Shown here: piece by piece, positions 9,840 to 19,753 of the stretch
How positions within the stretch are numbered: position 1 is the stretch's first letter
How the letters are laid out: each line of letters opens with the position of its first letter
Source: Devosia sp. 66-14
Lineage (GTDB): Bacteria > Pseudomonadota > Alphaproteobacteria > Rhizobiales > Devosiaceae
DNA: 64,000 nt
NCBI GenBank assembly: GCA_001899085.1
Contig: MKVB01000006.1
Location: forward strand, 929,064 to 993,063
Direction of reading: 5' to 3'
Position numbers and translations under genes: made by a program
Notes under the pieces: generated by a model
Seen by the model: only the letters and a program-made list of their open reading frames with translations
What the model was told of the DNA's origin: nothing
Databases searched by the model: none

Positions 9840-10214
9840 ATGGCGGCTGAGTGCAAGGTGATCCGGGGCGGCGAGGGCTTCCACGGCAAGCAGGGGCTCG
9901 ACTATTTCGCCGGCGTTTCGGCGCAATCGGCAGGGGCCAAGGGGATCTGCATGCACATGGCGGTGATCCCGCCGGGCGCTGAGGCCAAGCCGCATTATCA
10001 CGAGGCGCACGAGACGGCGATCTTCCAGATCGAGGGCTCGACCTCGTTCCGCCACGGGCCGAACCTGGAGTTCACCGACGTGGTCAACGAGGGTGACTAT
10101 GTGTACATCCCCGCCGGCGTCCCGCATCAGCCGTTCAACCCCACCAACAAGCTGGCGCGGGCCCTGATCGCCCGCACCGACCCCAACGAGCAGGAAAGCG
10201 TGGTGCTGATCTAG
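9840..10214 (+). CDS. Small cupin-domain protein
   Basis: The 124-residue single-domain cupin carries both conserved motifs: motif 1 with metal ligands 'KPHYHEAHETAIFQIEG' and motif 2 'EGDYVYIPAGVPHQPFNPT'. The frame is open to 9621 but that part reads through the palindromic repeat, so the ATG at 9840, preceded by GGCGGAGGG, is preferred. No catalytic partner is adjacent, and the reaction cannot be inferred from a bare cupin. Confidence 0.88.
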   Translation: MAAECKVIRGGEGFHGKQGLDYFAGVSAQSAGAKGICMHMAVIPPGAEAKPHYHEAHETAIFQIEGSTSFRHGPNLEFTDVVNEGDYVYIPAGVPHQPFNPTNKLARALIARTDPNEQESVVLI

Positions 10215-10297
10215 CTGCCTCGCCTGCAGCACCTGCCGAACCCGCTCAGTCTGTTCAATCGCGCAATCGAACCGGAAAAGTCCGCGGCTTTTCCTGA

Positions 10298-11152
<855 letters not shown>

Positions 11153-11230
11153 TCGACAGCCAACTTGCCTCGGCCATAATGGTGCGCAAGCACTAGGACT
11201 TCTGATGGGCGGCTTTTAGGGGCAAGTTCC

Positions 11231-11926
11231 ATGCAGACGAAGTCGATCGGCAATAACGGCCCGTCGCGGCGGGCCTTTCTCTTGAGCGCGGCGAGTTTCG
11301 GTGGGCTGGCGCTGGCCGGTTGCTCGACCACCATCGGCAATCGGCAGCTGACTGTGCCGAATCTCTTGCCGGCGGCCATCTCGCCCTACTACCTCGACAT
11401 CTACGGCGCCATGCCGAACGAGAAGTTTCCGGTGCCTGCCGTTGACCTCAACAAGGTCGACCAGCAGTTTCTGAGGACGGAAGTAGACGATCCGACCGGC
11501 GAGCAGCCCGGCACGATCGTGGTCGAGACCTCGCAACGCTATCTCTACCTCGTCAAGGGCGGCGGGCGGGCCATGCGCTATGGCGTCGGCATCGGCCGCG
11601 ATGGCTTCACCTGGTCGGGGCGTGGCAATATCGGACGCAAGGCGCAATGGCCGACCTGGTACCCGCCGGCCGAGATGATGCAGCGCCAGCCCGAGACGCG
11701 GGAATATGCCGGCGGCATGCCCGGTGGCCTCAACAATCCGCTGGGCGCGCGGGCGATGTACATTTACCGCAATGGCGTCGACACCATCTACCGCCTGCAT
11801 GGCACGCGCGAATACTGGAGCATCGGCCAGGCGGTGTCGTCGGGCTGCGTGCGGCTGATCAACCAGGACGTGATCGACCTCTACTCGCGGGTGTCGGTGG
11901 GGACGCCCATCATCGTCAACGGCTGA
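11231..11926 (+). CDS. Exported L,D-transpeptidase (YkuD domain)
   Basis: The 231-residue precursor begins with a twin-arginine-like signal (SRRAFLLSAASFGGLALAGC), whose LAGC end is also a lipobox, so a lipoprotein is possible. The YkuD catalytic domain covers about residues 95-230 with the conserved His (YRLHGTREYW) and nucleophile motif SSGCVRL. Such enzymes make 3-3 peptidoglycan crosslinks or attach proteins to the wall, which is common in Rhizobiales. The gene ends head-on against the next small gene with no gap. Confidence 0.93.
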   Translation: MQTKSIGNNGPSRRAFLLSAASFGGLALAGCSTTIGNRQLTVPNLLPAAISPYYLDIYGAMPNEKFPVPAVDLNKVDQQFLRTEVDDPTGEQPGTIVVETSQRYLYLVKGGGRAMRYGVGIGRDGFTWSGRGNIGRKAQWPTWYPPAEMMQRQPETREYAGGMPGGLNNPLGARAMYIYRNGVDTIYRLHGTREYWSIGQAVSSGCVRLINQDVIDLYSRVSVGTPIIVNG

Positions 11927-12151
11927 TCAGTTCGCCTCGCGGGTCAATGTCGCCTTGGGCACCGGGCAGTTCATCTTGCCGGTGAAGGGATCGAGCGTGC
12001 AGCTCGGCCAGATGTGGCAGACCTGTTTCTTGGTGAACGGATCGAGCGTGCAGTTGGGCGGAATGCTGTCACCGTTATTGCGTTCGGCGAGGGCGGGAGC
12101 AGCACCAAGGGCGACAGTGAGAACGGCGGAAAGCAGAGCGATGCGGAGCAT
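11927..12151 (-). CDS. Small exported Cys-containing protein with an internal duplicate
   Basis: The 74-residue precursor has a clear Sec signal peptide (cleavage near ALAER, about residue 22). The mature part of about 52 residues contains two copies of the block CTLDPFT-x-K-x-x-C (CTLDPFTKKQVC and CTLDPFTGKMNC), giving four cysteines in two C-x10-C loops. This suggests a periplasmic disulfide-bonded mini-protein. Its stop directly abuts the stop of the L,D-transpeptidase. I do not recognise a named family. Confidence 0.75.
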   Translation of the reverse strand: MLRIALLSAVLTVALGAAPALAERNNGDSIPPNCTLDPFTKKQVCHIWPSCTLDPFTGKMNCPVPKATLTREAN

Positions 12152-12281
12152 GGTCTTGGTCCTCTCGGCTGGTTCTATGGCTGGCAGCGTGCGCCGGCCC
12201 CGCTGAACCGGCGCTGAGGCGCGCGTTCAGGGAACCAAAGGGGCCGGGACGGCTTGTTCGATCGCCATCGGAGGAGAAGCG

Positions 12282-12551
12282 ATGAGTGCCGAAACCAGAC
12301 AGCCACCCAGGGTAGCGCAGGTGGACCAGGTGATGGACGAGAACGGCCAGCCGATCGCGCTGCCGGAGAACTCGACATTACAGGTGACGCGTGAGGTCGA
12401 AGAGACGATCGGCGGTACCGGGCCCACCAACTGGTGGAAACGCGGACTGATTGCCGTGGGGATCGTGGTGGTGATCCTCCTGGCCTTCCAGCTGCTGGCC
12501 AGCAACACGCGATCGCCGGCGAGCGCACCAGCCGCCACCACCACACAATGA
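12282..12551 (+). CDS. Small single-pass membrane protein, unknown function
   Basis: The 89-residue protein has a hydrophilic N-terminus of about 50 residues, one membrane helix (about 54-73, 'GLIAVGIVVVILLAFQLLA') and a short Ala/Pro/Thr tail. A strong ribosome binding site (CGGAGGAG) lies about 8 nt before the ATG. A perfect hairpin terminator begins at its stop codon. No function is recognised. Confidence 0.7.
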   Translation: MSAETRQPPRVAQVDQVMDENGQPIALPENSTLQVTREVEETIGGTGPTNWWKRGLIAVGIVVVILLAFQLLASNTRSPASAPAATTTQ

Positions 12552-12585
12552 ACGAGGCCCGGGGCGTGCCCGGGCCTCGTTCATT
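12547..12585. terminator. Bidirectional hairpin terminator
   Basis: A perfect 15-bp stem (12547-12561 with 12571-12585, GC-rich in the middle) has AATG/CATT ends that give short A- and T-containing flanks on both strands. It lies between two convergent genes and overlaps the stop codon of the small membrane protein, so it could serve both directions. Confidence 0.75.
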
Positions 12586-12599
12586 CAATCTCGCGGCGC

Positions 12600-13265
12600 T
12601 CAGCCCTGGATGGGCGAGAGCTGGATTTCGACGCGGCGGTTCTGCGCGCGACCCGACTCCGTGGCGTTCGAGGCGATCGGATCCTCCTCGCCCTTGCCGG
12701 TGATGTAGAAGCGGCGCTGGTCGATGCCCTGGCTGGCCAGGACCGTCGCGACCGCGGTGGCGCGCTTCTGGCTCAGTTCCTTGTTGTAGCTGTCCGACCC
12801 CTGCGAGTCGGTATGGCCATAGACGTCGATGACGGTCTTGTTGAACTTCTTCAGCACCAGACCGACCGAGACCAGGGTCTCGCTGAACCGTGGCTGCACC
12901 GTCGCCGAGTCGGTGGCGAAGGTGATGTTGGACGGCATGTTGAGGATGATCTGCTGGCCGACGCGGGTCACCGACACGCCGGTCCCCTGCAACTGGGCGC
13001 GCAGTTCGGCTTCCTGCTGGTCCATGTAGCTGCCGATAGCCGCGCCGGTGAGGCCGCCGACGCCGGCGCCGATCAGCGCTGCGACGCGCGGGTCAGCGCC
13101 GGTCGCCGCGCCGATGATGCCGCCGACCACGGCGCCGCCGCCCGCACCGAGCAGCGCCCCGCCGGTGGTGTTGGAGAGCTGGCTCTGGCCGGTGTAAGGA
13201 TTGACCGAAGTGCAGGCGCTCAGCGAAAGAGCCGCGAGCCCGGCGATCAGTATCTTGGATTTCAT
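12600..13265 (-). CDS. OmpA-family outer membrane lipoprotein with glycine-zipper region
   Basis: The 221-residue precursor carries a lipoprotein signal ending in LSAC (about residue 17). A glycine-zipper segment follows (about 35-85, repeated GGxxxGG-type motifs 'GGALLGAGGGAVVGGIIGAATG'). The OmpA/Pal peptidoglycan-binding domain (about 105-220) contains 'DVYGHTDSQGSDSYNKELSQKRA' and 'NRRVEI'. It would anchor the outer membrane to the wall. The ATG at 13265 starts directly at the signal peptide; the longer frame was rejected. Confidence 0.92.
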   Translation of the reverse strand: MKSKILIAGLAALSLSACTSVNPYTGQSQLSNTTGGALLGAGGGAVVGGIIGAATGADPRVAALIGAGVGGLTGAAIGSYMDQQEAELRAQLQGTGVSVTRVGQQIILNMPSNITFATDSATVQPRFSETLVSVGLVLKKFNKTVIDVYGHTDSQGSDSYNKELSQKRATAVATVLASQGIDQRRFYITGKGEEDPIASNATESGRAQNRRVEIQLSPIQG

Positions 13266-13395
13266 CGAGTCCCCCGTAGGTGTGGCGCACGTTCTCGCCA
13301 GCGATTGCGGCAGCAAGGTGTTCGCCTCGCCGCCTTTGCCCGCGGCGAGACTAGAGCAGTTCGCCCTTTCGTTGAAGCGGTCCCCCGCCGGCCGG

Positions 13396-14166
13396 TCAGC
13401 CGTGCGCCCAGCCGCCGTCGACGATGAAATCCTGCGCGGAAATCATCTTGGAATCATCGGCGGCGAGGAACAGCACCATGCGGGCGATGTCCTCTGGGTA
13501 GAGCCTGCCCTTCAGCGCCTGCTGCTGGTCGAGCGAGGCAAGCGCCTCGGGCGTGGCCCAGAGCGACAGCTGGCGCTCGGTCATGATCCAGCCCGGCACC
13601 AGGGTATTCACGCGCACGCCGTGCTGGCCGTACTCCTTGGCCATCGAGCGCGACATGCCGTGCATGGCGGCCTTGGCGGCAGTGTAGACCGTCAGTTGGG
13701 CCGAGAGCGTCATCCAGCTGACCGACCCGAAATTGATGATCGAGCCGCGGTTGGCGGCGACCATGCCGGGGGCCACGGCCTGCGCCGCGAAGAAGGCGTG
13801 CTTGAGGTTGACGGCGATGCGCTTGTCCCAATCCTCGGGGCTGACATCGGCGATATCGTGCCGGTGGTCGTTCGCCGCATTATTGACCAGCGCCAGGGTC
13901 GGGCCGTGCGCGGCCTCGAACCCCTTGATCGCGGCCTGATAGGCGGCAATGTCGGTAACGTCGCAGCGGGTGAACCGCACCGTGCCGCCGGCGGCATTCA
14001 GCTCGGCTGCCAGCTTTTCACCGGCCTCGCCGGCGACATCGACGAAGCCGACTTTGGATCCCTGCGCGGCAAAGGCGCGGACCATGCCCTCGCCGATGCC
14101 CGAAGCGCCGCCGGAGATGATCACCGGCATGCCGTTGAGGCTGGGATAAGTTGCGTATTCAGACAC
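13396..14166 (-). CDS. Short-chain dehydrogenase/reductase (SDR family)
   Basis: About 256 residues form a classical SDR: nucleotide-binding motif GGASGIG near the start, NNAAN, catalytic Ser (INFGSVSW) and YxxxK (YTAAK), ending with the usual 'DFIVDGGWAHG'. GTG at 14166, with a G-rich stretch upstream, gives a normal N-terminus; an in-frame ATG at 14226 adds 20 atypical residues. Sugar or polyol dehydrogenases have this form, but no neighbour indicates a substrate. Confidence 0.88.
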   Translation of the reverse strand: MSEYATYPSLNGMPVIISGGASGIGEGMVRAFAAQGSKVGFVDVAGEAGEKLAAELNAAGGTVRFTRCDVTDIAAYQAAIKGFEAAHGPTLALVNNAANDHRHDIADVSPEDWDKRIAVNLKHAFFAAQAVAPGMVAANRGSIINFGSVSWMTLSAQLTVYTAAKAAMHGMSRSMAKEYGQHGVRVNTLVPGWIMTERQLSLWATPEALASLDQQQALKGRLYPEDIARMVLFLAADDSKMISAQDFIVDGGWAHG

Positions 14167-14332
14167 GGAAACCCCCGGGAAACAGTTATTGGCGGGGGAT
14201 TTAGCGTGAGGGGCGACGCCGGGCAAGCTGACTTCCGCCGGCTGCGGTACGCCCGGGTACGATTGTCACCCGGGCGACATACGGGGTGGCTACGGGATGG
14301 CCTCCCCTCACCTCCATGCGAAGCGCCCTGCC

Positions 14333-15340
14333 ATGTCCCTCGACCTCGTCAAACCCGCCCAGATCGCACTGCTCGAGGGCCCGCCGCAGGCCGAACGCGA
14401 TCGGCTGGATGGGCTGGCGCGCACCGAAGCCAACCATGCCGAGGCGCTTGCCGGGCTCGCTTGCCTGCAACGGCTCGAGGCGCCGGTGGCGGAGCGCGGC
14501 GAGATCCTGTCGTTCCCGTTGACGGTGGCCGCCTGGAATCTCGAGCGCTGCTACAATGTCGAGAAGTCGGCCGTGCTGCTGCAGCGCGAAGGTGCAGAAC
14601 TGGTGCTGCTGTCGGAGGTCGACAATGGCATGGCCCGCACCGCGCAGCGGCACACCTCGCGGGACATCGCGACCGAACTCGGCATGAACTACGCGTTCGG
14701 CGTGGAATTCCTCGAGCTCGAGCTGGGCGCGGAGGTAGAGCTCGCCTTCTGCGAGGACGATTTCAACCGCCACGGCTTTCACGGCAACGCGCTGCAGTCG
14801 AAGGCGGCCCTGCAGGCACCGGTGATGATCCGGCTGGAGCCGCATGGACACTGGTTCACGCCGGAGAGCCCGGCCCGGCGGGTGGGCACGCGCTGCGCCA
14901 TCGCGGCGGGCGTGATGACCACCGAGGGCCCGCTCTACGCGGTGTCGGTGCACCTCGAGAACCGCGGCGACGCGGCCTATCGCGAGGCGCAGGTCAAGCG
15001 GCTGATCGATGCGATCGACGAGTTGGCCGGCGATACCCCCGTCGTCATCGGCGGCGACCTCAATACCGGGCTCGCCGATGGCGGCGACTTCGAGAAGGAG
15101 ACGCTGTTCGCCCACGCCTATGGCCGCGGCTTCGAGCGGCACGGCGGCCCGCTCGACCAGACCACGACGCGGCCCAGCCGGGTCAGCCGCAGCCCGCGCG
15201 GCACCTGGAAGCTCGACTGGTTCCTGACGCGGGGGCTGCTGGTCGAAGACAGCGGGATCGTGCCGTCGGTCGCCGATGACGGCGAAGTGCTGTCGGATCA
15301 CGACATGGTGGTAGCAAGGCTGGGTGGGTTTGCGGGCTGA
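14333..15340 (+). CDS. Endonuclease/exonuclease/phosphatase (EEP) family hydrolase
   Basis: About 335 residues carry the EEP fold signatures in order: 'TVAAWNLERC' (metal-binding Asn), 'LLSEVDNGM' (metal-binding Glu), 'VVIGGDLNTG' (Asp/Asn) and the terminal 'LSDHDMVV' (Asp-His pair). No signal peptide is evident. Members cleave DNA, sphingomyelin or inositol phosphates; the substrate here is not evident. The ATG at 14333 was chosen over the one at 14297. Confidence 0.82.
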   Translation: MSLDLVKPAQIALLEGPPQAERDRLDGLARTEANHAEALAGLACLQRLEAPVAERGEILSFPLTVAAWNLERCYNVEKSAVLLQREGAELVLLSEVDNGMARTAQRHTSRDIATELGMNYAFGVEFLELELGAEVELAFCEDDFNRHGFHGNALQSKAALQAPVMIRLEPHGHWFTPESPARRVGTRCAIAAGVMTTEGPLYAVSVHLENRGDAAYREAQVKRLIDAIDELAGDTPVVIGGDLNTGLADGGDFEKETLFAHAYGRGFERHGGPLDQTTTRPSRVSRSPRGTWKLDWFLTRGLLVEDSGIVPSVADDGEVLSDHDMVVARLGGFAG

Positions 15341-15461
15341 AGACTGTATTGACCATACCACGGCACCACTGAATACTCTTCTCGCTCCATAACCGGCCGC
15401 GCACGCGTGATGACAGGTCGGGAGCAGCTCTGTATCGTCGCTTCCAACCGGGGGCACGACC

Positions 15462-16607
15462 ATGAACGAAGCCGGGCAGAGGCTGCACGTCATCGACGGC
15501 CTGCGCGTATTCGCGGCCTGCATGGTGATGTTCTTTCACCTTGGGTACTGGTCCTGGGCCAACCCCAGGAGCCGCGGGGCCAGCATCCTCGAAGGCGCCG
15601 CCCAGTACCCGCAGCTGGCCGCGTATTCATGGTGGGGGTGGGTCGGGGTGGAGATCTTCTTCGTCATCTCCGGCTTCGTCATCGCCTATTCGTCGGCGAA
15701 CGTCGGCTTCCCCCGCTTCGTTCGCAGCCGTTTCCTCAGACTGTTCCCGGCCATACTGGTCTGTGCCACGATCACGCTTGCGGTCATTGTCGGAAATGAC
15801 CTGATGCCGTTTTCGCGGGCTCTCCAGGCCTATTGGCGGACGCTGGTGATCTGGCCGTTCGGTGGCTGGCTGGACAATGTCTATTGGACGCTGTCGGTTG
15901 AGCTGACGTTTTACTGCATGGTCGCCGGGTTGCTGCTGCTGCGCAGACCGCAACTGTTCGCGGTCGCCATGGGAGCGCTGGGGCTCATCACTACCGGGTT
16001 GGCGGCTGGCAGCTATCTCGGCGGTCGCCTCGAGCCGAATTTTCCGGGCCTCAGCGACCAACTCAGCGACACCTTGCTGCTGCGCCACGGCATGTATTTC
16101 AGTCTGGGCTATTTCATCTGGTCGGCAATGGCGACCGGTTGGACACGAACAAAGATCGTGCTCATCGCCATCCTCCTCACCGGCGGCGCATTCCCCATCC
16201 TGGTCAGTGCCGACAAGCTGGCGCGTGCGCCCGGTGTCGGGTCGGGCTGGATTCCGCTGGGTGTCTGGCTTGCCGCGGTGGCCATTATGATCGCATCGGT
16301 GGTGGTCGCGAGCCGCCAGCGTTCACGACCGCAGAGACGGTGGCTGACCCTGCTCGGAATGGCCACCTATCCGCTTTACCTGCTGCATTACATTGCGGGC
16401 GCGGCCCTGATGGCTGTGCTGGTTCGCGCCGGCTGGTCGCCGGGCATCGCCTTGCCAGCGGCCTGCCTCGCCATGATGGCGAGCGCGATCATTGTGACCG
16501 TGGTGATCGAGCGGGGTCCCCGCCGGTGGTTCGCCGCGGCAATCGACGCCGTATTCGGCGGCGGCAGGGCAGCGGGCGCGGCGGTGACCGCGGCCCAGAA
16601 AGACTGA
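15462..16607 (+). CDS. Membrane acyltransferase family 3 (OafA/YrhL-like)
   Basis: The 381-residue polytopic protein opens with the diagnostic 'LHVIDGLRVFAACMVMFFHL' (Arg and His of the acyltransferase-3 motif) and 'FFVISGFVIAYS'. About ten hydrophobic helices follow. Such enzymes O-acetylate or succinylate envelope polysaccharides or lipids. No glycosyltransferase genes are adjacent, so the acceptor is unknown. Confidence 0.92.
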   Translation: MNEAGQRLHVIDGLRVFAACMVMFFHLGYWSWANPRSRGASILEGAAQYPQLAAYSWWGWVGVEIFFVISGFVIAYSSANVGFPRFVRSRFLRLFPAILVCATITLAVIVGNDLMPFSRALQAYWRTLVIWPFGGWLDNVYWTLSVELTFYCMVAGLLLLRRPQLFAVAMGALGLITTGLAAGSYLGGRLEPNFPGLSDQLSDTLLLRHGMYFSLGYFIWSAMATGWTRTKIVLIAILLTGGAFPILVSADKLARAPGVGSGWIPLGVWLAAVAIMIASVVVASRQRSRPQRRWLTLLGMATYPLYLLHYIAGAALMAVLVRAGWSPGIALPAACLAMMASAIIVTVVIERGPRRWFAAAIDAVFGGGRAAGAAVTAAQKD

Positions 16608-16665
16608 GGGCCCGGCTGACGCCAGGCCCATCATTCACTTGCCTCGGCCGGAGCCGGCGCAGCAC

Positions 16666-17991
16666 TCAGACCGCGTCGTCCTCGACGATGACCTTGCCGG
16701 TCGGGGCGATGTCCATCGCTTCGACCTTTTGCAGCAGCTGCTCGATCTTTTCGACGTTGGCGATGTGGCGCGTTTCCATCGAGAAGTTGAGCGTGATGTA
16801 CTCGCGGCCGGGGCAGAAGGTGCAGATATTGGCCGCCGGGTGCCAGGCGCCGCAATAGATCGGCTCCATCATGCCATGGGTCATCGGACCGTAGGTGCGG
16901 TGCGGCGGCACCAGGGTCAGCACCACGTGGATGCCGCCATTGAAGCGCCAGAAGCGCTTGCCGGGCAGGAACGGCAGCGCGTGGTTGAGGGCGCGCAGCG
17001 AGCGGAACATCGAGTTCATCATCACCTGGAACTTGGTGATGTCCTTCTTCTCGATCTTGTCGATGGTGTCGTCGACCTTGCGGACATAAGCGACAAAATC
17101 GTCGATCACCTCGAACTTGGCTTCGAGCGCGCGGACGCGGAAGAAATCGTCATCGGCATCATGGCGCTTGCCGTCGAGCATGGTGTAGGCGGCGCCGATC
17201 ACCTTTTTCGACATATGCCGCTCTTCGCCCTCGCCGTTCAGCGCGTGAGTAACGAGGGCGAACATCAGGGAGCGCTGGCGCACGCCGAGCTTGTTGGCGA
17301 GCAGCCGCAGCCGGTGACGCTTCAGCGCCAGGGTCTTGAAGCCCCACGGCTTGTCCGGCGGCGCCAGGATGTTGGCGAGGGTCACGTACATGAAGGTCAT
17401 GCCCCAGCCGCGCAGCGTGCCCTTGATGCGGGCGCCGAGCCCGACCTTGTTCGACTTGTCGCTCATCACGCCATGGCCGGCGGAAGCCGAGCGGGTGAGC
17501 AGCGCCGAGTCGGAGCCTTCGAGCAGCGCATGGCTCGAGCGCACCTGGATCATCGAAGCGCGGCCCATCGCGTCGGGGCCGCCGCGACGCACCACGGCCG
17601 AGACGCGGAACAGCGGCAGGTCGTTGCGCTCGAAGATATCGGGCGATTTCGACACCCACTTGTCCGGATAGCCGTCGAACTCGTCGACTTCCTCGACATG
17701 GGTGATGGCATCGAGCAGGTGCTTGGGGAACGGCTGGCCGGGGCGGGCGCCGACGAAGCCATGGCTCAGCTGCGGTGCCAGCGCCACCATGTCGGCGACC
17801 AGATTGCCCAGCGTTTCCTTGTCGAAATGCGAGCGCGAAGCGGCAGTGAAAAACACCGTGTCGCGCGCCTCGTAGAGAAACCACTGGAAATCGGTGAACA
17901 GCGCCTGCGGGTGCTTGTTGACGGCGGCGAGCGCCAGGTCGAGCACTTCGGCATGATCGTTGGCGAAGCTGGACGAAGAGAAGCTCTTCAT
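16666..17991 (-). CDS. WS/DGAT-like (condensation-fold) acyltransferase, putative
   Basis: The 441-residue protein carries no obvious signal or membrane helix. 'IQVRSSHALLEGSDSALL' resembles the HHxxxDG active-site region of wax ester synthase/diacylglycerol acyltransferases: the second, catalytic His is kept, while the first His is Ser and the Asp is Glu. The C-terminal part ('NGGIHVVLTLVPPHRTYGPMTHGMMEPIYCGAWHP') has the feel of the WS_DGAT C-terminal domain. The assignment is by pattern only. It is divergent from hemA across a 381-bp gap. Confidence 0.5.
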   Translation of the reverse strand: MKSFSSSSFANDHAEVLDLALAAVNKHPQALFTDFQWFLYEARDTVFFTAASRSHFDKETLGNLVADMVALAPQLSHGFVGARPGQPFPKHLLDAITHVEEVDEFDGYPDKWVSKSPDIFERNDLPLFRVSAVVRRGGPDAMGRASMIQVRSSHALLEGSDSALLTRSASAGHGVMSDKSNKVGLGARIKGTLRGWGMTFMYVTLANILAPPDKPWGFKTLALKRHRLRLLANKLGVRQRSLMFALVTHALNGEGEERHMSKKVIGAAYTMLDGKRHDADDDFFRVRALEAKFEVIDDFVAYVRKVDDTIDKIEKKDITKFQVMMNSMFRSLRALNHALPFLPGKRFWRFNGGIHVVLTLVPPHRTYGPMTHGMMEPIYCGAWHPAANICTFCPGREYITLNFSMETRHIANVEKIEQLLQKVEAMDIAPTGKVIVEDDAV

Positions 17992-18372
17992 GGCGGATCC
18001 CCCTGTTTCCGTAGGTTGATAGTAGCGGACGCCGGAACCGGGTCAACGGAAAGGCATCGGGGCCGTTAATCCGGGTCGAACGGCCAGTGGGGAGCGAAGT
18101 GACACGCCCGCGCTGAACCCATTCTGAACGGAGAATACCACTCCCCCGGTGAGGCGCGTGCGACGAGTTGCGCACATCTGCTTGATTGGCAGACGGGCCG
18201 CCATTGTTTAGGATGGTTCCAAGCTGCACCGGCAAGGGCAGCCGAACCAATGACTTGTATTGGCCGCCGCGCGGCGAATTGACCTATGTCAAAGCCGGGG
18301 TCCGAGGAATAGCTATCCTCCGACCGGTGAGGTCACCAGCAGGCTCAGCGCCTGCGCTACGAGAGTGGGACT
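17992..18372. other. Divergent intergenic region upstream of hemA
   Basis: This 381-bp non-coding region lies between the minus-strand WS/DGAT-like gene and hemA. The one clear element is the FNR/FixK-type palindrome at 18279-18292, described separately. No convincing small ORF or hairpin terminator was seen. Confidence 0.6.
18279..18292. promoter_or_regulatory. FNR/FixK-type binding site upstream of hemA
   Basis: A perfect palindrome, TTGAC-CTAT-GTCAA, lies 80 nt before the hemA start. It matches the TTGAY-N4-RTCAA pattern of Crp/FNR-type oxygen regulators (FnrL, FixK) in Alphaproteobacteria. hemA is a known target of such regulators in several relatives, so low-oxygen control of haem synthesis is inferred. 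Confidence 0.6.
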
Positions 18373-19653
18373 ATGGACTATCGCGGGTTTTTCGAGGACG
18401 CCGTCGACACCTTGCGGCAGGAAAAGCGTTATCGCGTTTTCGCCGACCTCGAACGAATTGCCGGGCGTTTCCCCCGGGCCATCTTCCGGGACAATGCCGA
18501 CAACCAGCGCGAGATCACCATCTGGTGCTCGAACGACTATCTGGGCATGGGCCAGCATCCGGTGACCATCGCCGCCATGCAGGACACTGCGGCCCGACTC
18601 GGCGTCGGCGCCGGCGGCACTCGCAACATTTCCGGCACCAACCGACCGCTGGTCGAGCTCGAGCGCTCGCTGGCGGACCTGCACCGCAAGGAAGCGGCGC
18701 TGGTGTTCACCTCGGGGTTCGTGTCGAACGAAGCGGCGATTTCGACCATCGCGCGGCTCTTGCCCGATTGCGTGATCTTCTCCGACCAGCTCAACCACGC
18801 CTCGATGATCCAGGGCGTGCGCCAGTCGGGCATGGAAAAGAAGATCTTCCGCCACAACGACGTGGTGCACCTGCGCGAGCTGCTGGCATCGGTCGACCGC
18901 AAGCGCCCCAAGCTCATCGTCTTCGAGTCGGTGTACTCGATGGATGGCGACGTGGCGCCGATCGCCGAGATCTGCGACCTGGCCGAGGAATTCGGCGCGC
19001 TCACCTATATCGATGAAGTGCACGCGGTGGGCATGTATGGCCCGCGCGGCGGCGGCATTGCCGATCGCGACGGCCTGATGGGGCGCATCGACATCATCGA
19101 AGGCACGCTGGCCAAGGGCTTTGGCGTGATGGGCGGCTATGTGGCCGCCAACCAGGCGATCATCGACGCGATCCGCTCGTATGCGCCGGAATTCATCTTC
19201 ACCACCGCCCTGCCCCCGGCGCTGTGCGCGGCGGCGCGCGCCTCGATCGAGCACCTGAAGCTGTCTTCGGTGGAGCGCGAAGGCCAGCAGCGGCAGGCAC
19301 AGCTGACCAAGGATATCCTCGGCGACGCCGGCCTGCCGGTGCTGAAGACCGACACCCACATCGTGCCGGTGATCGTAGGCGACGCGCGCCTGTGCAAGGC
19401 GGCCAGCGACATGCTGCTGGAAAAGCACAACATCTACATCCAGCCGATCAATTACCCGACGGTACCGAAAGGCACCGAACGGCTGCGCATCACGCCGACG
19501 CCGCTGCACACCGACGAGATGATCATCGAGTTGCGCCATGCGCTGGTCAGCGTCTGGGCCAGCCTCGAGCTGCAGCGCGACCGCCCGACCGCCAAGGTCA
19601 GCGCCGACAAGCTGACCAGCGGCGACCTGACACTGAGCAGCGCCGGCGGCTGA
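18373..19653 (+). CDS. hemA: 5-aminolevulinate synthase
   Basis: The 426-residue PLP enzyme condenses glycine with succinyl-CoA to make 5-aminolevulinate, the first step of haem synthesis by the C4 route of Alphaproteobacteria. It shows '[13 protein letters not shown]', '[11 protein letters not shown]', the PLP aspartate region '[13 protein letters not shown]' and the lysine motif '[13 protein letters not shown]'. The length is typical. An FNR/FixK-like box sits 80 nt upstream. Confidence 0.97.
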   Translation: MDYRGFFEDAVDTLRQEKRYRVFADLERIAGRFPRAIFRDNADNQREITIWCSNDYLGMGQHPVTIAAMQDTAARLGVGAGGTRNISGTNRPLVELERSLADLHRKEAALVFTSGFVSNEAAISTIARLLPDCVIFSDQLNHASMIQGVRQSGMEKKIFRHNDVVHLRELLASVDRKRPKLIVFESVYSMDGDVAPIAEICDLAEEFGALTYIDEVHAVGMYGPRGGGIADRDGLMGRIDIIEGTLAKGFGVMGGYVAANQAIIDAIRSYAPEFIFTTALPPALCAAARASIEHLKLSSVEREGQQRQAQLTKDILGDAGLPVLKTDTHIVPVIVGDARLCKAASDMLLEKHNIYIQPINYPTVPKGTERLRITPTPLHTDEMIIELRHALVSVWASLELQRDRPTAKVSADKLTSGDLTLSSAGG

Positions 19654-19681
19654 GCCCGCCCGATTCTCTGATGAAACCGGC

Positions 19682-19709
19682 TGACCTTCTCCCTTGCGGG
19701 TGAAGGTCA
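19682..19709. terminator. Hairpin between convergent genes, possible terminator
   Basis: An 8-bp inverted repeat (TGACCTTC at 19682-19689 with GAAGGTCA at 19702-19709) lies 29 nt after the hemA stop, in the gap between hemA and the convergent gene at 19754. No T-tract follows, so the terminator role is tentative. Confidence 0.4.
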
Positions 19710-19753
19710 CGTGCCGCAGCACAGCCTGGACGGCTGCCGACGCTGGCAAGGCG

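Noticed and set aside
13201-15279. 692-codon plus-strand open frame across OmpA, SDR and EEP genes
   Set aside because: It crosses three real genes on both strands and shows shadow-like composition.
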